A stretch of DNA of 64,000 nucleotides from Actinostola sp. cb2023. Lineage: Eukaryota > Cnidaria > Anthozoa > Actiniaria > Actinostolidae. The notes under the pieces were generated by a model that was not told the origin of the DNA, did not search any database, and was given only the letters and a program-made list of their open reading frames with translations. This document shows, one piece after another, positions 22,601 through 33,793 of this stretch. Within the stretch, counting starts at the first letter, position 1; every line of letters starts with the position of its first letter. The translations under genes were made by a program, and so were the position numbers. The stretch covers positions 456,001 to 520,000 of the forward strand of contig JAUJYZ010001187.1 in the NCBI GenBank assembly GCA_033675265.1, in the 5' to 3' direction.

Positions 22601-24965
22601 GTGTTTTTGGGTGGGGCTAAAACTGGGATTTTACAGTATTGCGTTTGGCATTTAACCTTAACATTAATTAAATTAATGTCAATTTAACACACCTTTTATT
22701 TACTTTCATCTTTCAGTACTATCAGTGATGATGATGGGGAGGGATCTTCATCTTATCAACATTACTTACAAAGGGAAAGCAGTTTGAGTGCATCGGTAAG
22801 ATTAATTAAATATTTTTTTATGGACCTGTCTTAGCATAAAATCAAAAATCATTTTGCTACATGTCACTTTACAGTACCTACAGGTGAATTAATTTACTCT
22901 AGATTCCCAAAGTCCTTTGCGGTCGTCAGCTTCTTGCTTGTTGCTTTTGGCACAGACAACGATATTATTTTGGAATAGGTGTTTATGAAAAATTCAAAGG
23001 GATTAGTCTCGCAACTAATCCTATATATTTATATATATAAAAGCTATTGATAAATACTAATATGATAGTAAAAAAGATGCACCAACTTGGAACAGTTTGT
23101 TCCTGCTCTCTTACATTAGCTTCAGCCTTTTATTTTCTTTTTAGCCTGGAATGCGCTTCAGACAATGGGTAAATGAGGTTTTTGAAGCAAGGTGCGAAAG
23201 TGAGGGTGGTAAGTATTCTTATTCTTATTACTGGTTGATTTCTTTAGTAGTAACAGTCTAAATACTACCTCTCGATGATGATTTATGCAAGTCAACAACC
23301 AACAGTCAATATAATACATTTGGACTAATCTTTGAAAACTTTGCTTATATTACTGGTGGGGTCGAAAAATAGATAAAAAAATAAAATGGCTGTTAAAAGA
23401 CCAGCTAAAAATACTCTAAATACTATCAAAAACAGACAAAGATCAGTCCAAGTTTATTACAAACTAATTTTACGAGTTTTCTCGATACATAGACGTCATT
23501 GGCTAATGACCCATTTCAAACCTTCTGGGATTTATAAGTTTTTGTTCACTACATTTCCATACCAATACTATGCGGTTGACATGGAAATGTTGCGAACAAA
23601 AACTTCTATTTATAAGGTTTGAAATGGGTACAACACTGCATTAGCCTTTAGGTCTATTTACTGTAAAACTTATACAAAACTGTTTGGGCTGCCTGTGGTA
23701 TGCGTTTTCTTAGTGTTTTAAAACATGAGATCACATTCTCATCCCCAGACCCTTCTCAGCTTTCTAACAAAAATCGGAATCTCTGGGTCTTCCGGTTTGT
23801 CTCTTACCAGAGCCTTCAATTTTTCGTTAGAAAGCTGAGAAGGGTCTGGGTACGAGAATGATGAGATCATTGATCATTATTTTCCTTTGAAGAAAACAAC
23901 GATGATCCTGAAGATTCAGATGAGATCACTGAAGTGAAACAAGTAACAGTCAAGCGAAGCACTATTCTTCATGATGCTCTGGAGCTATACTGTGATCCCC
24001 ACATTGTTGAGTGTAAGCTAAATGTCACATTTAAAGGAGAACAAGGGATTGACTTTGGTGGTGTGACTGAAGACTTCTTTTGTTCCTTTTGGGAGGCCGC
24101 TTTTGCAGAGTACTTTGAGGGAGATGTGGTAAAGATTCCTTTGGCAACTCCAATAAAAATGTCTGCTATTAGCAATTCCATTTTACCAGCACTTGGGCGC
24201 ATTCTAGAACACGGTTGGAGACTTACTCGAAAAATTCCAGTAAGGTTTTGTGAAGCTAGTTTTATTGCTTTGGTGTATGGTGAGGAAGCAGTACCAAATC
24301 AAGTCCTAAAGAGATCTTTTCTCTGGTACATCAACCAGTTTGAAAGGGACATTCTTTGTTCTCTTCTAGAAGGTGAAAAGGTAGCCGATTATAAGAAAGA
24401 TGCAATATTTGGCCTTTACCAACGGTTTTCCATGCAGTGTTTGCCAGCCAAAACAGAAGAAGCATTAAAGGAGCACATTATCACAATGGCAAGGGCTGAA
24501 TTTGTCTTCAAGCCAATGTTTTTTCTATCAGCTATGAGGCGGGGTATTGGAGGAGATAATTTAAAGGCACTCCAGAAAGAACTTCCTATTGATAAGATAT
24601 CAGAATTGTATGATGAGCTCTCACCAACATGTGAAACGGTCTTGCAGAAATTAAAGAAAGGATCTGAAGACCTAAGGCTGGAAGAAGTACGGGTATTCAA
24701 CTTTTTAACCATTTATGTGGGAAGCATGGACAGCAACCTTCTTCGAAGATTTCTTCACTTTGTCACAGGGTCCACAGCAACCCCACGTAAGCCAGGCATC
24801 AAAGTCTGCTTCAATGGTGCACAAGGTCTGAGCCGTGTACCTTGTGCCTCAACCTGTAGTTCCACATTAACCATTTCTACAACATATGAAAGTTTTGCTG
24901 AATTCAAGAAAGAGTTTAACATGGTCCTTGGAAGTGATGAAGCATTTGAAATGAATGTGCCTTAA
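19670..24965 (+). CDS. SAM-like/UBX-like/HECT E3 ubiquitin ligase, transposon-borne, six exons
   Basis: Exons are 19670-19696, 19865-19930, 21034-22529, 22717-22795, 23145-23208 and 23893-24965. All junctions are GT-AG and in phase, and together they give exactly 935 codons including the stop. The N-terminus (EFLKRRDVEEEVISTFEREK then FDGEAVRYCADTSLKELGL) resembles a SAM-type helical domain. The middle is acidic and has two copies of a DTDDEDDF motif. Codons around 22090-22290 (IRHPSRGLVSRAF ... MSVYDWCGSLEPVPEHFSL) look like a UBX/ubiquitin-like fold. The last exon is a HECT catalytic region ending with VPCASTCSSTL, where the Cys fits the thioester Cys of HECT ligases. It should transfer ubiquitin to unknown substrates, presumably in the cytoplasm or nucleus. 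The second intron holds a 1-kb minisatellite. It has no stop codons or frameshifts. Confidence 0.82.
19942..20931 (+). repeat. Minisatellite of a 13-bp unit inside an intron of the HECT gene
   Basis: About 70 near-perfect copies of TTATACCTCAGTG fill most of the second intron. At intervals the unit is followed by extra AAG, G, AT or TG bases (TTAAG, TTAG, TTATG). The pattern of these spacers is repeated on a larger scale (for example 20037-20222 and 20367-20552), which indicates block duplications of about 330 bp. The reading frames through the array are by-products of the repeat. Confidence 0.95.
23508..23629. repeat. Palindromic MITE in a HECT-gene intron
   Basis: ACCCATTTCAAACCTT at the left is mirrored by AAGGTTTGAAATGGGT at the right, with GTTTTTGTTC/GAACAAAAAC inside. 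The whole unit could fold into one hairpin. Confidence 0.7.
23734..23861. repeat. Palindromic MITE in a HECT-gene intron
   Basis: CCAGACCCTTCTCAGCTTTC is mirrored by GAAAGCTGAGAAGGGTCTGG, leaving a central loop of about 50 bp. It ends about 30 bp before the acceptor of the last exon. Confidence 0.7.
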
Positions 24966-25020
24966 TCATCTCCTCATCATCACAAATATTCATTCGTTTT
25001 CAAACAATAGTCTAAACCAT

Positions 25021-25292
25021 TAGTGAACACTTCCACAAGTGATTTCTTTTTGACAACTTGTTGATTAATACTGCTAACCAATTAGATATCAGCACTTCAC
25101 TTTGATCAGTGTTTGTACATTGATGTAATGATGTACAAAACTCTGCCTATTGAAATATCAAAGTGAAATGCAGATACTGAGTATCTAATTGGTTAGAGGT
25201 ATTAATCAACTAAGGTGTGAAATCATATACTGTATATATGTAATAGTGTGAAATAGATGTCAAAAAGAAATCAAAAACTTGTGGAAGTGTTC
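25021..25292. repeat. MITE with long imperfect inverted repeats
   Basis: AACACTTCCACAAGT at the left is mirrored by ACTTGTGGAAGTGTT at the right, and the inner arms CTAACCAATTAGATA / TATCTAATTGGTTAG also pair. It lies in the 3' flank of the HECT gene. The rest of 24966-26265 shows no coding sequence. Confidence 0.7.
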
Positions 25293-25790
25293 ATGTTACA
25301 GTTTTAGGGTTGGCTTAATGTTCCTTTTACAAATATGCCCTCATTGCTGAGCTATGTTTCGATTTTAATGCATATGAGATTTATGCTAAAATATAAACAT
25401 GGGGCTCATTTTAATTAGTAACCCCTCAAACACGAATGAGGGACCAGATGTCAAGGCACAAGACAATATATACTGAAAAGAAAAATAATGTTAGTACGTG
25501 TTTTATGAAACATGTTACATTTCATAATATCATTACATTTGCTTGTCCAAAATGCAATTGAGGCAATTTCAGTTGTGCAGGTGCAATTCCTGGCATAAGT
25601 GGCCTGAGAAGTTATGGCTACAATGGGTTGAGTTTGACACATATCAAATTTTGATGTGTTAATGTTACAGTTGAGTTTGATAAAACATATTTATAGCTGT
25701 TTTCAAAAATTATGACTTCACCATCATAAATTGGAATAGTTGTTCAAATTTAGATTTGATCACTGTCTCTAATACTCGAGTTGTTTAGAC

Positions 25791-25988
25791 ACCGCTGTAC
25801 TCCTTGACAAAAGACGCGTTTGCTCAGGCTTAGCCTCAATCCAGAGAATAACCAGTGCCATTAAAAATGGTTTCTATTTTTGAATGTCAACACTTTTTCG
25901 CATTATTTGTGAATAATTAATTAATTAACACTGAATTGAGGCTAAGCCTGAGCAAATGCGTCTTTTGTCAAGGACAGCGGTCGTCGCT
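25791..25988. repeat. MITE with 45-bp inverted repeats
   Basis: TTGACAAAAGACGCGTTTGC and GCTCAGGCTTAGCCTCAAT at the left are mirrored at the right by ATTGAGGCTAAGCCTGAGC and GCAAATGCGTCTTTTGTCAA. The two arms differ at a few bases only. Confidence 0.75.
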
Positions 25989-26265
25989 TAACAACTCTAA
26001 ACTGGAGTATTTAATTTGTTGTGCATATTCCAGTGTCTACATGCAATACTACACTGTACCTCAATAAAAGTCGATACTCTTGCACCTGATATATTGACAT
26101 ACATTGGTATGGCTGTCGGTATGGCATTAAATTCTGAAAACAGCATTGACATGATTTAACTGTGATTGAAACTGTGATAAAATGCAATAATAAAACACCA
26201 AATTGAGTAAATTATTTCTTGAAATATTGATGACTGAAGCTGCTGATGTTCTGAAATGCTATAAG

Positions 26266-27477
26266 CTATTTACTTCTGAAACTAAAAGTTCTATATAGTG
26301 AAAATGCTTCACTTGGGGATTTTGGAGAGCCAAGGGCGTGGTCTTCCATAATAAGCCCTGCCAGTTCTGCAAATTCATTAGCACAAGTAACTGCAGAGTT
26401 TTTGTGCTTTTCAACTTCCTCCAAAATGTCTTCAATGTCACTCATATTTACTAAATGACCACAGTTTGTTGTCCCATTTAATTCTGGTAAGAAATACAAC
26501 ACATCTGGACGTCCTGGAGGAGTTTCCCTGTTTGAACAAGGTCGAATCCTATGGAGGTTCCAGTGAAGGACAACACGGTCCAGCTCTTGTTGGATCAATG
26601 GCAGATAACAGAACTTCAAACATTCCACGTGCAATGGTTCACTATCTGAATATAACCCTTGATCCCTCAGATCTTTAAAATAGTTCATCCACCAATTCAT
26701 TTCATTTTTTCGCAAAAAACTCCACCATGCTTCAATCCTTTGGTTCGAAACAGATCGTCCAAATAAAAAACTTTTATTGCCGGCAAAAGAATCAGTGTGA
26801 TCGTCTCTTAGGTATCTCTGAATACGAGCAATGTGTACATTTTCTGTCCCCTGGTCTCCTCGAATAACAGTTGCTGTACTACCATGAGAACGAATATAAT
26901 TAAGATAATATTTGGCAATTATATGAGGATCCTTATTTGACACGCCAACCTTGAGCCACAAAATGCGACGGCTGTAGCCGTCGATAGCTCCGTGTATGCA
27001 AAAGCCAAACGGCTTTATTTTATCATATCCGTCTATATGCCAGATGAAGTCTGGTCCTTTTGCATGATATTCTCGTCTCTTGAGCTTGTTTTTAGAACGC
27101 AACTCTACACCTTGGGGATCTAAAGCTTTTAATACGAGCCTCACCGTTTCTCTATCAACCCTTAAATCGTAGTCAACAATCAACCTTTGGTGCATAAGAC
27201 GGTAGCCAATAGAACATCCACTTCCCTCCAATTCACTCTCTATGGCTGATATAATATCACGCCCATCACTGTGAGCACATCTTCTTCTGAGGCCCAGACT
27301 ACGCAGGATTCGCTTTAAATGTCTTAAACTTATGAATATTCCATGCACAAGTCCAAGAAATGCAACAATTTCAGAATACCCTAGTCCAAGCTGAAAGTAA
27401 GCTTCAATTAGGCTGTACTTATCCTCCAATTGTGCTTGAAATGGAAGATATAAAAGTTCCCTTTCGTTGTCAGCCAT
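26266..27477 (-). CDS. rve/IS3-like DDE transposase of the iteron-bearing transposon
   Basis: An uninterrupted 403-codon frame encodes an integrase-core protein. An N-terminal helical region (residues 20-125) looks like a helix-turn-helix DNA-binding part. The catalytic core has D149 in FIWHIDGYDK, D208 in VIRGDQGTEN and E249 in SNQRIEAWWSFLRK, the acidic triad expected for integrase-fold enzymes, followed by a Trp-rich segment. The predicted role is cutting and joining the element ends. It starts about 70 bp from the right iteron array, as the HECT gene does at the left, so both genes read away from the arrays towards each other. It resembles eukaryotic elements grouped near IS3EU/Ginger, but I cannot decide the superfamily from sequence alone. 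Confidence 0.85.
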   Translation of the reverse strand: MADNERELLYLPFQAQLEDKYSLIEAYFQLGLGYSEIVAFLGLVHGIFISLRHLKRILRSLGLRRRCAHSDGRDIISAIESELEGSGCSIGYRLMHQRLIVDYDLRVDRETVRLVLKALDPQGVELRSKNKLKRREYHAKGPDFIWHIDGYDKIKPFGFCIHGAIDGYSRRILWLKVGVSNKDPHIIAKYYLNYIRSHGSTATVIRGDQGTENVHIARIQRYLRDDHTDSFAGNKSFLFGRSVSNQRIEAWWSFLRKNEMNWWMNYFKDLRDQGLYSDSEPLHVECLKFCYLPLIQQELDRVVLHWNLHRIRPCSNRETPPGRPDVLYFLPELNGTTNCGHLVNMSDIEDILEEVEKHKNSAVTCANEFAELAGLIMEDHALGSPKSPSEAFSLYRTFSFRSK

Positions 27478-27540
27478 CTTGCTATGCTACTTCAATGTGC
27501 CCGCGGTATCGCTTGGTCAGTTGGCCCTAGTTGTTTTTAG

Positions 27541-27960
27541 ATGACTTTGGATCCATACTTCTGACTTTGGATCCGTAGTTATGACTTTGGATCCATACTT
27601 CTGACTTTGGATCCGTAGTTATGACTTTGGATCCATACTTCTGACTTTGGATCCGTAGTTATGACTTTGGATCCATACTTCTGACTTTGGATCCGTAGTT
27701 ATGACTTTGGATCCATACTTCTGACTTTGGATCCGTAGTTATGACTTTGGATCCATACTTCTGACTTTGGATCCGTAGTTATGACTTTGGATCCATACTT
27801 CTGACTTTGGATCCGTAGTTATGACTTTGGATCCGTAGTTATGACTTTGGATCCATACTTCTGACTTTGGATCCGTAGTTATGACTTTGGATCCGTAGTT
27901 ATGACTTTGGATCCATACTTCTGACTTTGGATCCGTTTGGATCCGTAGTTATAAGTTTGG
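27541..27960. repeat. Right subterminal iteron array, 20-bp unit
   Basis: About 20 copies of the same unit as at 19342-19633, in the opposite orientation (ACTTTGGATCC). The two variants alternate here as well. The array is longer than the left one, so unit number is not conserved. Confidence 0.92.
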
Positions 27961-29655
27961 ATCGAAAACTTTGGATCAATAGCACCATTTTGTTTTCTCA
28001 ATGTCCCCTATGAGCCACCGTAAGAAAGAACTAAAAATGTTTCATTATATTCAGCCTAATAATAACTTCTACACTTTTAATCCAATCAAAATGAAACTTG
28101 ACATCGTGACAGTTTATGTCAATTCAAGAAATCGTGTCCCAAAGGATTTTTGATTTTATTGATTTTTGGCGGGAAAATAACGTTATGAACATGCCAACAA
28201 AAAAAATTTCATTCAGAACAACACTAATTTGATCATGCCATTCGAAAGAACATGTAAAAATAACACGGCGGGCCCGCGCGCTTCAAAAAACAGCACCCTA
28301 ACGTGTCGCCGGTGGCCATATTGGACGGGCGCATATTTTGGGAGTCTGGGAACGAATTTAACGAGTGCAAAACGACTTCTCTTTCGGAGCCTCGTGTGTC
28401 GATCGTGTTATTCCGAATAACAATCGGAAGACAGGAATATCCGAAGCTTGCCTTGATGTCCATTTTGGTTCCAAACTCGAAGGGTAAATATTGAAAAGCG
28501 ATTTTATATGATTGTCGTTTTCTCCAGGTTTTTGAAAATCTGAAGATTTTGATTTGAAGGGCATATTTTGACCCTTGGTAAATTTTCGCCGTGTTAATTA
28601 TTTTGTAAATGAAATAAACACATTTTGAATCCTCGATAGTTGTTTGAAATTGTTATCGTTTTAGTTTTTTGAATTTTGTTTTTGATTTTCTGTCATGAGC
28701 GGTTGTTTTTGGTCAATTTTCACTACTTTAACTGTAAGTTTCAACGCTACCGCGTTTACAAGTCACCACATTACGAAGATAATGAGTCATCGCTAATCAA
28801 AAACACTGTAATGGAAAAGTCTACGAGGCAAGAAGTAGAAAACAAAGAACACAAAAAGAGTTAGAAGGTAAATAAGCTTAATGGTAAGCTTAAATGAGGG
28901 AGATCCTTAATCTTTTTTTGTGGAAGAGGTATAAAAGAGCTATATAGTTATAGGTCTCATGTGCTGTTGGTTGTGACATTTCGAAATCAGCTTAGTAAGT
29001 AAGCTTAAATTTAAATTTCTGAATTAACATTATTTATTTCCATTTCCCTCCTGTAACTTTAGCCATACTGCAGTTTAGGCCATGTTGTACCCCAAACCAC
29101 ACCGAGGGAATGAATGTGTATTGATAAGGGTTATAATACTGATGAAAAACCTAAGCTTATCTTGTAAAGTAAAACTGTATACATGTACTGTGTACAATTA
29201 AAAATTGAACTGCACTGTACTGATTATTATTATAATATGTATATTCGATGTACTAGTAAGTTATGTACCATATGCCTGTGACAAATTATATTTTTATTGA
29301 AATAAAAGTAATTCTATTATATTGTCATCCCGTGTAAGCTTATATAAATGAGTTATTCAAAAATACAAATAAGGGCTGACATAACATAACTATTATTTCA
29401 CAGTGAAACTCTCTTCACACCATGAACACTTCTACTGCATGTGAGACCAATACTTAGCCTGGTTTATAACTAATAAATATTGTTTTAAATAATTCCACAG
29501 TAAAGTAAGGTAAAGTTTGATCTATTGGTGTCACCAATTATAGTTATTTGGTTACATGCAACTGCAGAAATATCAAATCAACTAGTATAAGTGTGACAAG
29601 TTTTCATATAAATAATGGTGACAGTAACTAACAAGTTATAACTGATAAGTTAACT

Positions 29656-29755
29656 GATTAATTATATTTAATTATGTACTCCATTTATGCTGTTATGATA
29701 CAAAAATAACAGCATAAATGGAGTACATTATAATAATTAAATATAATTAATCCAT
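29656..29755. repeat. Palindrome in the 4.1-kb element
   Basis: TGTACTCCATTTATGCTGTT-type sequence is mirrored by AACAGCATAAATGGAGTACA, flanked by the paired TAATTATATTTAATTA and TAATTAAATATAATTA. It probably forms a long hairpin. Confidence 0.7.
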
Positions 29756-29891
29756 ATAAAAATACCACTACATACAATACCTTGTGTACTATTTGCAGAA
29801 TATTTGCAGTTTAAATATAACAATAATTGTTATTTTGTTATTATACCAATCATTACAGTAGTCTGTGGATTTTCATTAGGACAAAAAGTCC

Positions 29892-30032
29892 CCAAACTAG
29901 AGTACAAACACTTATACCATGCAACATAAATATAATATTATTAGTAGTACTAAATACTGATATTTATATTCTCGTTTAATTAGTGCTATTTAGAACAAAA
30001 TGCTGTATGCATATAGTGTTTGTACTCTATTA
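29892..30032. repeat. MITE-like palindrome
   Basis: AGAGTACAAACACT at the left is mirrored by AGTGTTTGTACTCT at the right. The inner TTAGTAGTACTAAAT and TTAGTGCTATTTAGAAC resemble the related copies at 32812, 42058 and 43300. The flanking stretches 28500-29650 and 30040-31300 show no recognisable gene. Confidence 0.55.
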
Positions 30033-31310
30033 TTATAAATAAATAAATAAATACATAAAATAAATACTGTCCATGTCTTGTTTTAGGATTGTGTATTCTA
30101 TAAATTTACTCATATGATAACACTATTTGAGGCCATTTTCAAATATTCTGATTATACCAGTTGGTCATTTTACCTTTCCCAATATTTATTTACCTTTTAA
30201 TCAGTACTGATTAGCAATTCGTCTAACTTGTTCAGTTGATTGTAAGCTAGAGTGTTAGTCCACAGACAGTGACATCAAATTCAAGATTCATTGCAGACAT
30301 GCATGACGGCAACTTACAGTTACAGTCTATACAATAGCATTGACTTAAATATACATGACTGGGGTAAAAGAAGTATATTATAGGAGTGTGACACAAGCAA
30401 AGTATGACTAACTTATAATGATAAGTCTGTTGTTACATACTATATGTTTCAGGTTGAAATGGAAGTATTCAAATACTATGGTAGTAACACTTGCTTGCGT
30501 CACACAGTGAGCCCTATACACTCATAATGAAACTTGTCATCACACTCTAAAATGTATTTAACTTTATTGAAAGTTGAGAATGTTTGTACATGTAAGTGCA
30601 GATGAATCACCTGAACTCAGAATTTGAAAACCATCAACAAAGACTGAAGGGTACTGTAGTACCCAATAATAGTATTATAATTATTATTGTACTATTGCGT
30701 TCATTCCATCTGTGTGCATGTACATGTACCAAGTGTCTCCTCCCTAAAACGACACATTGCCATACTACTCTTCTACTCATTCCAACAATAAATGCCTAAT
30801 TAGGGCATTATTGCTGTGCCTGCTAATCTTATAATTTTAATTTTAACCACCACCACTATTTAATCATAGTCAAAAACATAATGTTGAATGTTGTCGAAAA
30901 CAACAAACAATAACATATATATCATCACATGTATCATCACTCAGTTGCAGAACATAGACCAATAATTTTTATTGAATTCAACAAAAAACTCCAATGTATT
31001 AATTAATAAATGATCTTAAAATTATATAAGCTTATTTTCAAAGATCAAACAAGTTTGTACACTCAAGTTCTTGACGTTAAGGACCTACAGTACCTAAAAG
31101 AAAAACAATACATAAAATTGTAGTTAAAAAAATCACTGTTATTGTTTAATACTGTACAGCATTAAGTTTTTATAAATGTAGTGTCATTTCATTTGCTAGA
31201 TTTACCGTGAAGAGCAAAATATATTTAACGATGAGTTAAATCTTACAACATGAAACCCCTAAAATTACTGTAGGGCATAAATAAAGAGGAGATATTTCAG
31301 AGAAACTTAC

Positions 31311-31465
31311 CGTCTATTAAATTGAGTGTTCTTCATGGAAGTACCGAAGTATATTTCACGATCGATAGCAGAAGTCTGTTGCTTTTTCCTTAACATAATA
31401 CACCATGGAGGCCTATTTCTTTCCCAACCATATCCAACAACAAACTCAATTAACTGTTTCACCAT
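31311..31465 (-). CDS. Possible short first exon in the 4.1-kb element
   Basis: From an ATG at 31465 a 51-codon frame runs to a GTAAGT-type donor at 31309-31310. It encodes VVGYGWERNRPPWCIMLRKK and a basic tail. No downstream exon or family was recognised, so it may be chance. It is the only coding-like piece I could find in this element. Confidence 0.22.
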
Positions 31466-31645
31466 TCTTCACCAAAGAAATATTTTACTCGTTCATTTTC
31501 CCGTCAATTTCGCTGAACAAATTGCTCTAAGACCTCACCGCATGTTTATACACGACGCCATTTTGTTTACATTTATGCGCTAAACCGCTGGCCAATTTGT
31601 CTGGCGAACGTGACGTTTTATCGAGTGTCTGGGCCCGCCGTGTAA

Positions 31646-31791
31646 AGTTATTACCGTAAACATATCTCAGATATCGTCATTCAATCCAGAGATATGAAAT
31701 TTTGAAATTTTAAAAATGTTTCTAAAAATAGCACAAAATCTCTGGATTGAATGACGATATCTGAGATATGTTTTCTGTAATAACTTTATTT
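31646..31791. repeat. Palindromic MITE nested in the right repeat of the 4.1-kb element
   Basis: CATATCTCAGATATCGTCAT is mirrored by ATGACGATATCTGAGATATG, with AATCCAGAGAT/ATCTCTGGATT inside. The AAAGTTATTAC / GTAATAACTTT flanks are also paired. Confidence 0.75.
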
Positions 31792-32204
31792 TTACATGTT
31801 CTTTCGAATGCCATGATCAAATTAGTGTTGTTCTGAATGAAATTTTTTTTGTTGGCATGTTCATAACGTTATTTTCCCGCCAAAAATCAATAAAATGAAA
31901 AATCCTTGTTGTTCTGAATGACATTTTTTTTGTTGGCGTGCTCATGACGTTATTTTCCCGCCAAAAATCGATAAAATCAAAAATCCTTTGGGACACGATT
32001 TCTTAAATTGACATAAACTGTCACGATGCCAAGTTTCATTTTGATTGGATTAAAAGTGTAGAAGTTATTATTAGGCTGAATATAATGAAACATTTTTAGT
32101 TCTTTCTAGCCCGACGTGAAGTTTCTTGATCACTGTCGCTAGAGCAGTCCATGCTCGATCAGGCGGACTAACACTGAGCTGAACGGACAGTGATACGCAT
32201 AATT

Positions 32205-32330
32205 AATGATTGACTCTTTACAATTTCGTTTGACGGAAACCAGGCACTACGTACGGGTCAAAGCGTCTCAGCATTTTCAAAACACCCCCAGAGGTTACAG
32301 CGTGGTAACAGTGATACGCAGAACTGATTA
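32205..32330. repeat. About 127-bp repeat unit, left copy
   Basis: The stretch from TTAATGATTGACTC to GTGATACGCAGAACTGATTAA is nearly identical to 39954-40076 on the other side of the Kolobok element. The bases just before it (GACAGTGATACGCATAATTAATG) resemble the end of another copy, which suggests a short tandem array as the insertion target. Confidence 0.75.
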
Positions 32331-32811
32331 AAGGGGCACTCTCACAGGTAATGCATTGCGCGCCTTGAACCCCTCAGCGCCATTTTCGTATGATACGAAA
32401 ATGGCGGATTTATCGATCATGGAAAGTGATGAAAGTTTATTTGCTAAACCTAAACGCGGGCGTCCCAAAAGGGCCGAAAAACTGAAAGTTGTGTACCTAA
32501 AGGACACGACCATTAACATGTGGACTCAACAGAAGGAACAGATGGGATTTAAAAGTATAACTAATAGCGATTTCGCAGAAATTTTACTTGCTCGACCAAC
32601 TGGAAGTGGAACAGATCTCACGGCATTCGAGACCTTCGACGATGTACGACCTCGTAAGTATGGTATACAAACATATATACTCATTATTTAACCATTCTTC
32701 TCTAAATCAAGTGCTATGGACACTTCTTTATCGCAGGTAAACGTCGATGTGGTCCACTTTTTCAATCTACTCCGATGTCTAAAGGGTAATTAGCCGATAA
32801 CATGTAAGCTT

Positions 32812-32954
32812 AGAGTGCAAATTAGAAAAGCTTGAAAACTAAATAACTAATTAGTACTAAATAGCACTAATGAAACAATAGAAAACAATAGAAATAGCAC
32901 TATTTAGTACTATTTAAAATTAGTACTATTTCACACTTTTCTAAATTGCACTCT
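32812..32954. repeat. MITE-like palindrome, AACAATAGAAAACAATAG family
   Basis: AGAGTGCAAATTAGAAAAG at the left is mirrored by CTTTTCTAAATTGCACTCT at the right. The core contains AACAATAGAAAACAATAG, shared with the copies at 43300 and (reversed) at 42058. Confidence 0.65.
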
Positions 32955-33793
32955 ATACTCATGACATAAGAGTAAGCTTGTAATTATATACCATAAGCTG
33001 ATAACCTATATCTGTCTGTCTCCCTTTTACTAGTTTCATGATCAGTTTTACTCATTAGCTGTCAGTTTATTTGTTTCACATTTCCTATTTAGAAACCAGT
33101 CAAACTGTAAAAGTCACTATAGAGGTACATGTATGAATGACTCCCTCAGCACTTCAAAGATGTGTTTGACGATCAACCCCTCGTTTGCATCAATTCCTGG
33201 CAATCCTTTTGCTGATATTAGTGGTAGTGATAGTGCTAGCAGTGCCAGTGACGAATCTGATGATGAGGATAATGCATCTGAAGCATCTCTGACTCTGAGG
33301 TTTGTATTTAACTCGATTTAAGTATATTTTGAACTAAATTTCAAAAGACTACACAGTCAAGTGTTACTCTGTAATGTGTGCAAATGACCTAAAAATATTT
33401 AAATAAAATTTAAAAGTAAATATAAAACAAATAAGTGATACCTGCTTTTTCTGCAGTTCTAATGAAGGCGACGAGGGCTTACATATGAGTGAATATGATG
33501 TTGATGACACATGCAGTATTCAAGAAAACAATATGTAAGTACAGGTGTATACATGTAGATGATCTAATCTACATGTAAATCTTAATCTGACAAGGTTTCT
33601 CATCTGTAGATTATGATGACATGATCTATGTAATATGTGCACATATTACTGTAATATCAGTTATATGATTAAAAATAATGATTAAATATTATCCTTATAG
33701 AATTATTGCCATAATATACACGTATGTCAATGCAGTTAATTGCTTACATGTACATATTTTGTTCTGCATTCACATTATAGGTGTGATTCACCA

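Larger units (their letters stand above)
28022..32104. mobile_element. 4.1-kb non-autonomous DNA element inserted in the right terminal repeat
   Basis: Both ends carry AGAAAGAACTAAAAATG in inverted orientation, and the inverted repeats extend about 250 bp inward (28022-28275 and about 31800-32104). The insertion interrupts the terminal repeat of the larger transposon: CTATGAGCCACCGTA lies on its left and TAGCCCGACGTG on its right. The interior is A+T-rich with no recognised transposase. The right repeat is longer because a segment of about 95 bp (TTGTTGGC(A/G)TG ... AATCCTT) has been duplicated within it. Confidence 0.78.
19247..32116. mobile_element. DNA transposon with iteron-array ends, carrying a HECT ligase gene and an rve/IS3-like transposase
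   Basis: The sequence CACGTCGGGCTAGAAAGTAC and the following unique 70 bp at 19247-19342 are found inverted at 27950-28021, then, after an inserted element, at 32105-32116. The unique parts are followed inward by arrays of a 20-bp unit in opposite orientations. The interior encodes a plus-strand six-exon gene and a minus-strand DDE transposase, both intact. No clear target-site duplication could be picked out at the outer ends. Without the 4.1-kb insertion at 28.0-32.1 kb the element would be about 8.8 kb. Confidence 0.8.

Noticed and set aside
19342..27960. Regular 20-bp repeats looked like CRISPR arrays
   Set aside because: There are no unique spacers; units are directly adjacent, the two variants alternate, and the arrays are the subterminal repeats of a eukaryotic transposon.
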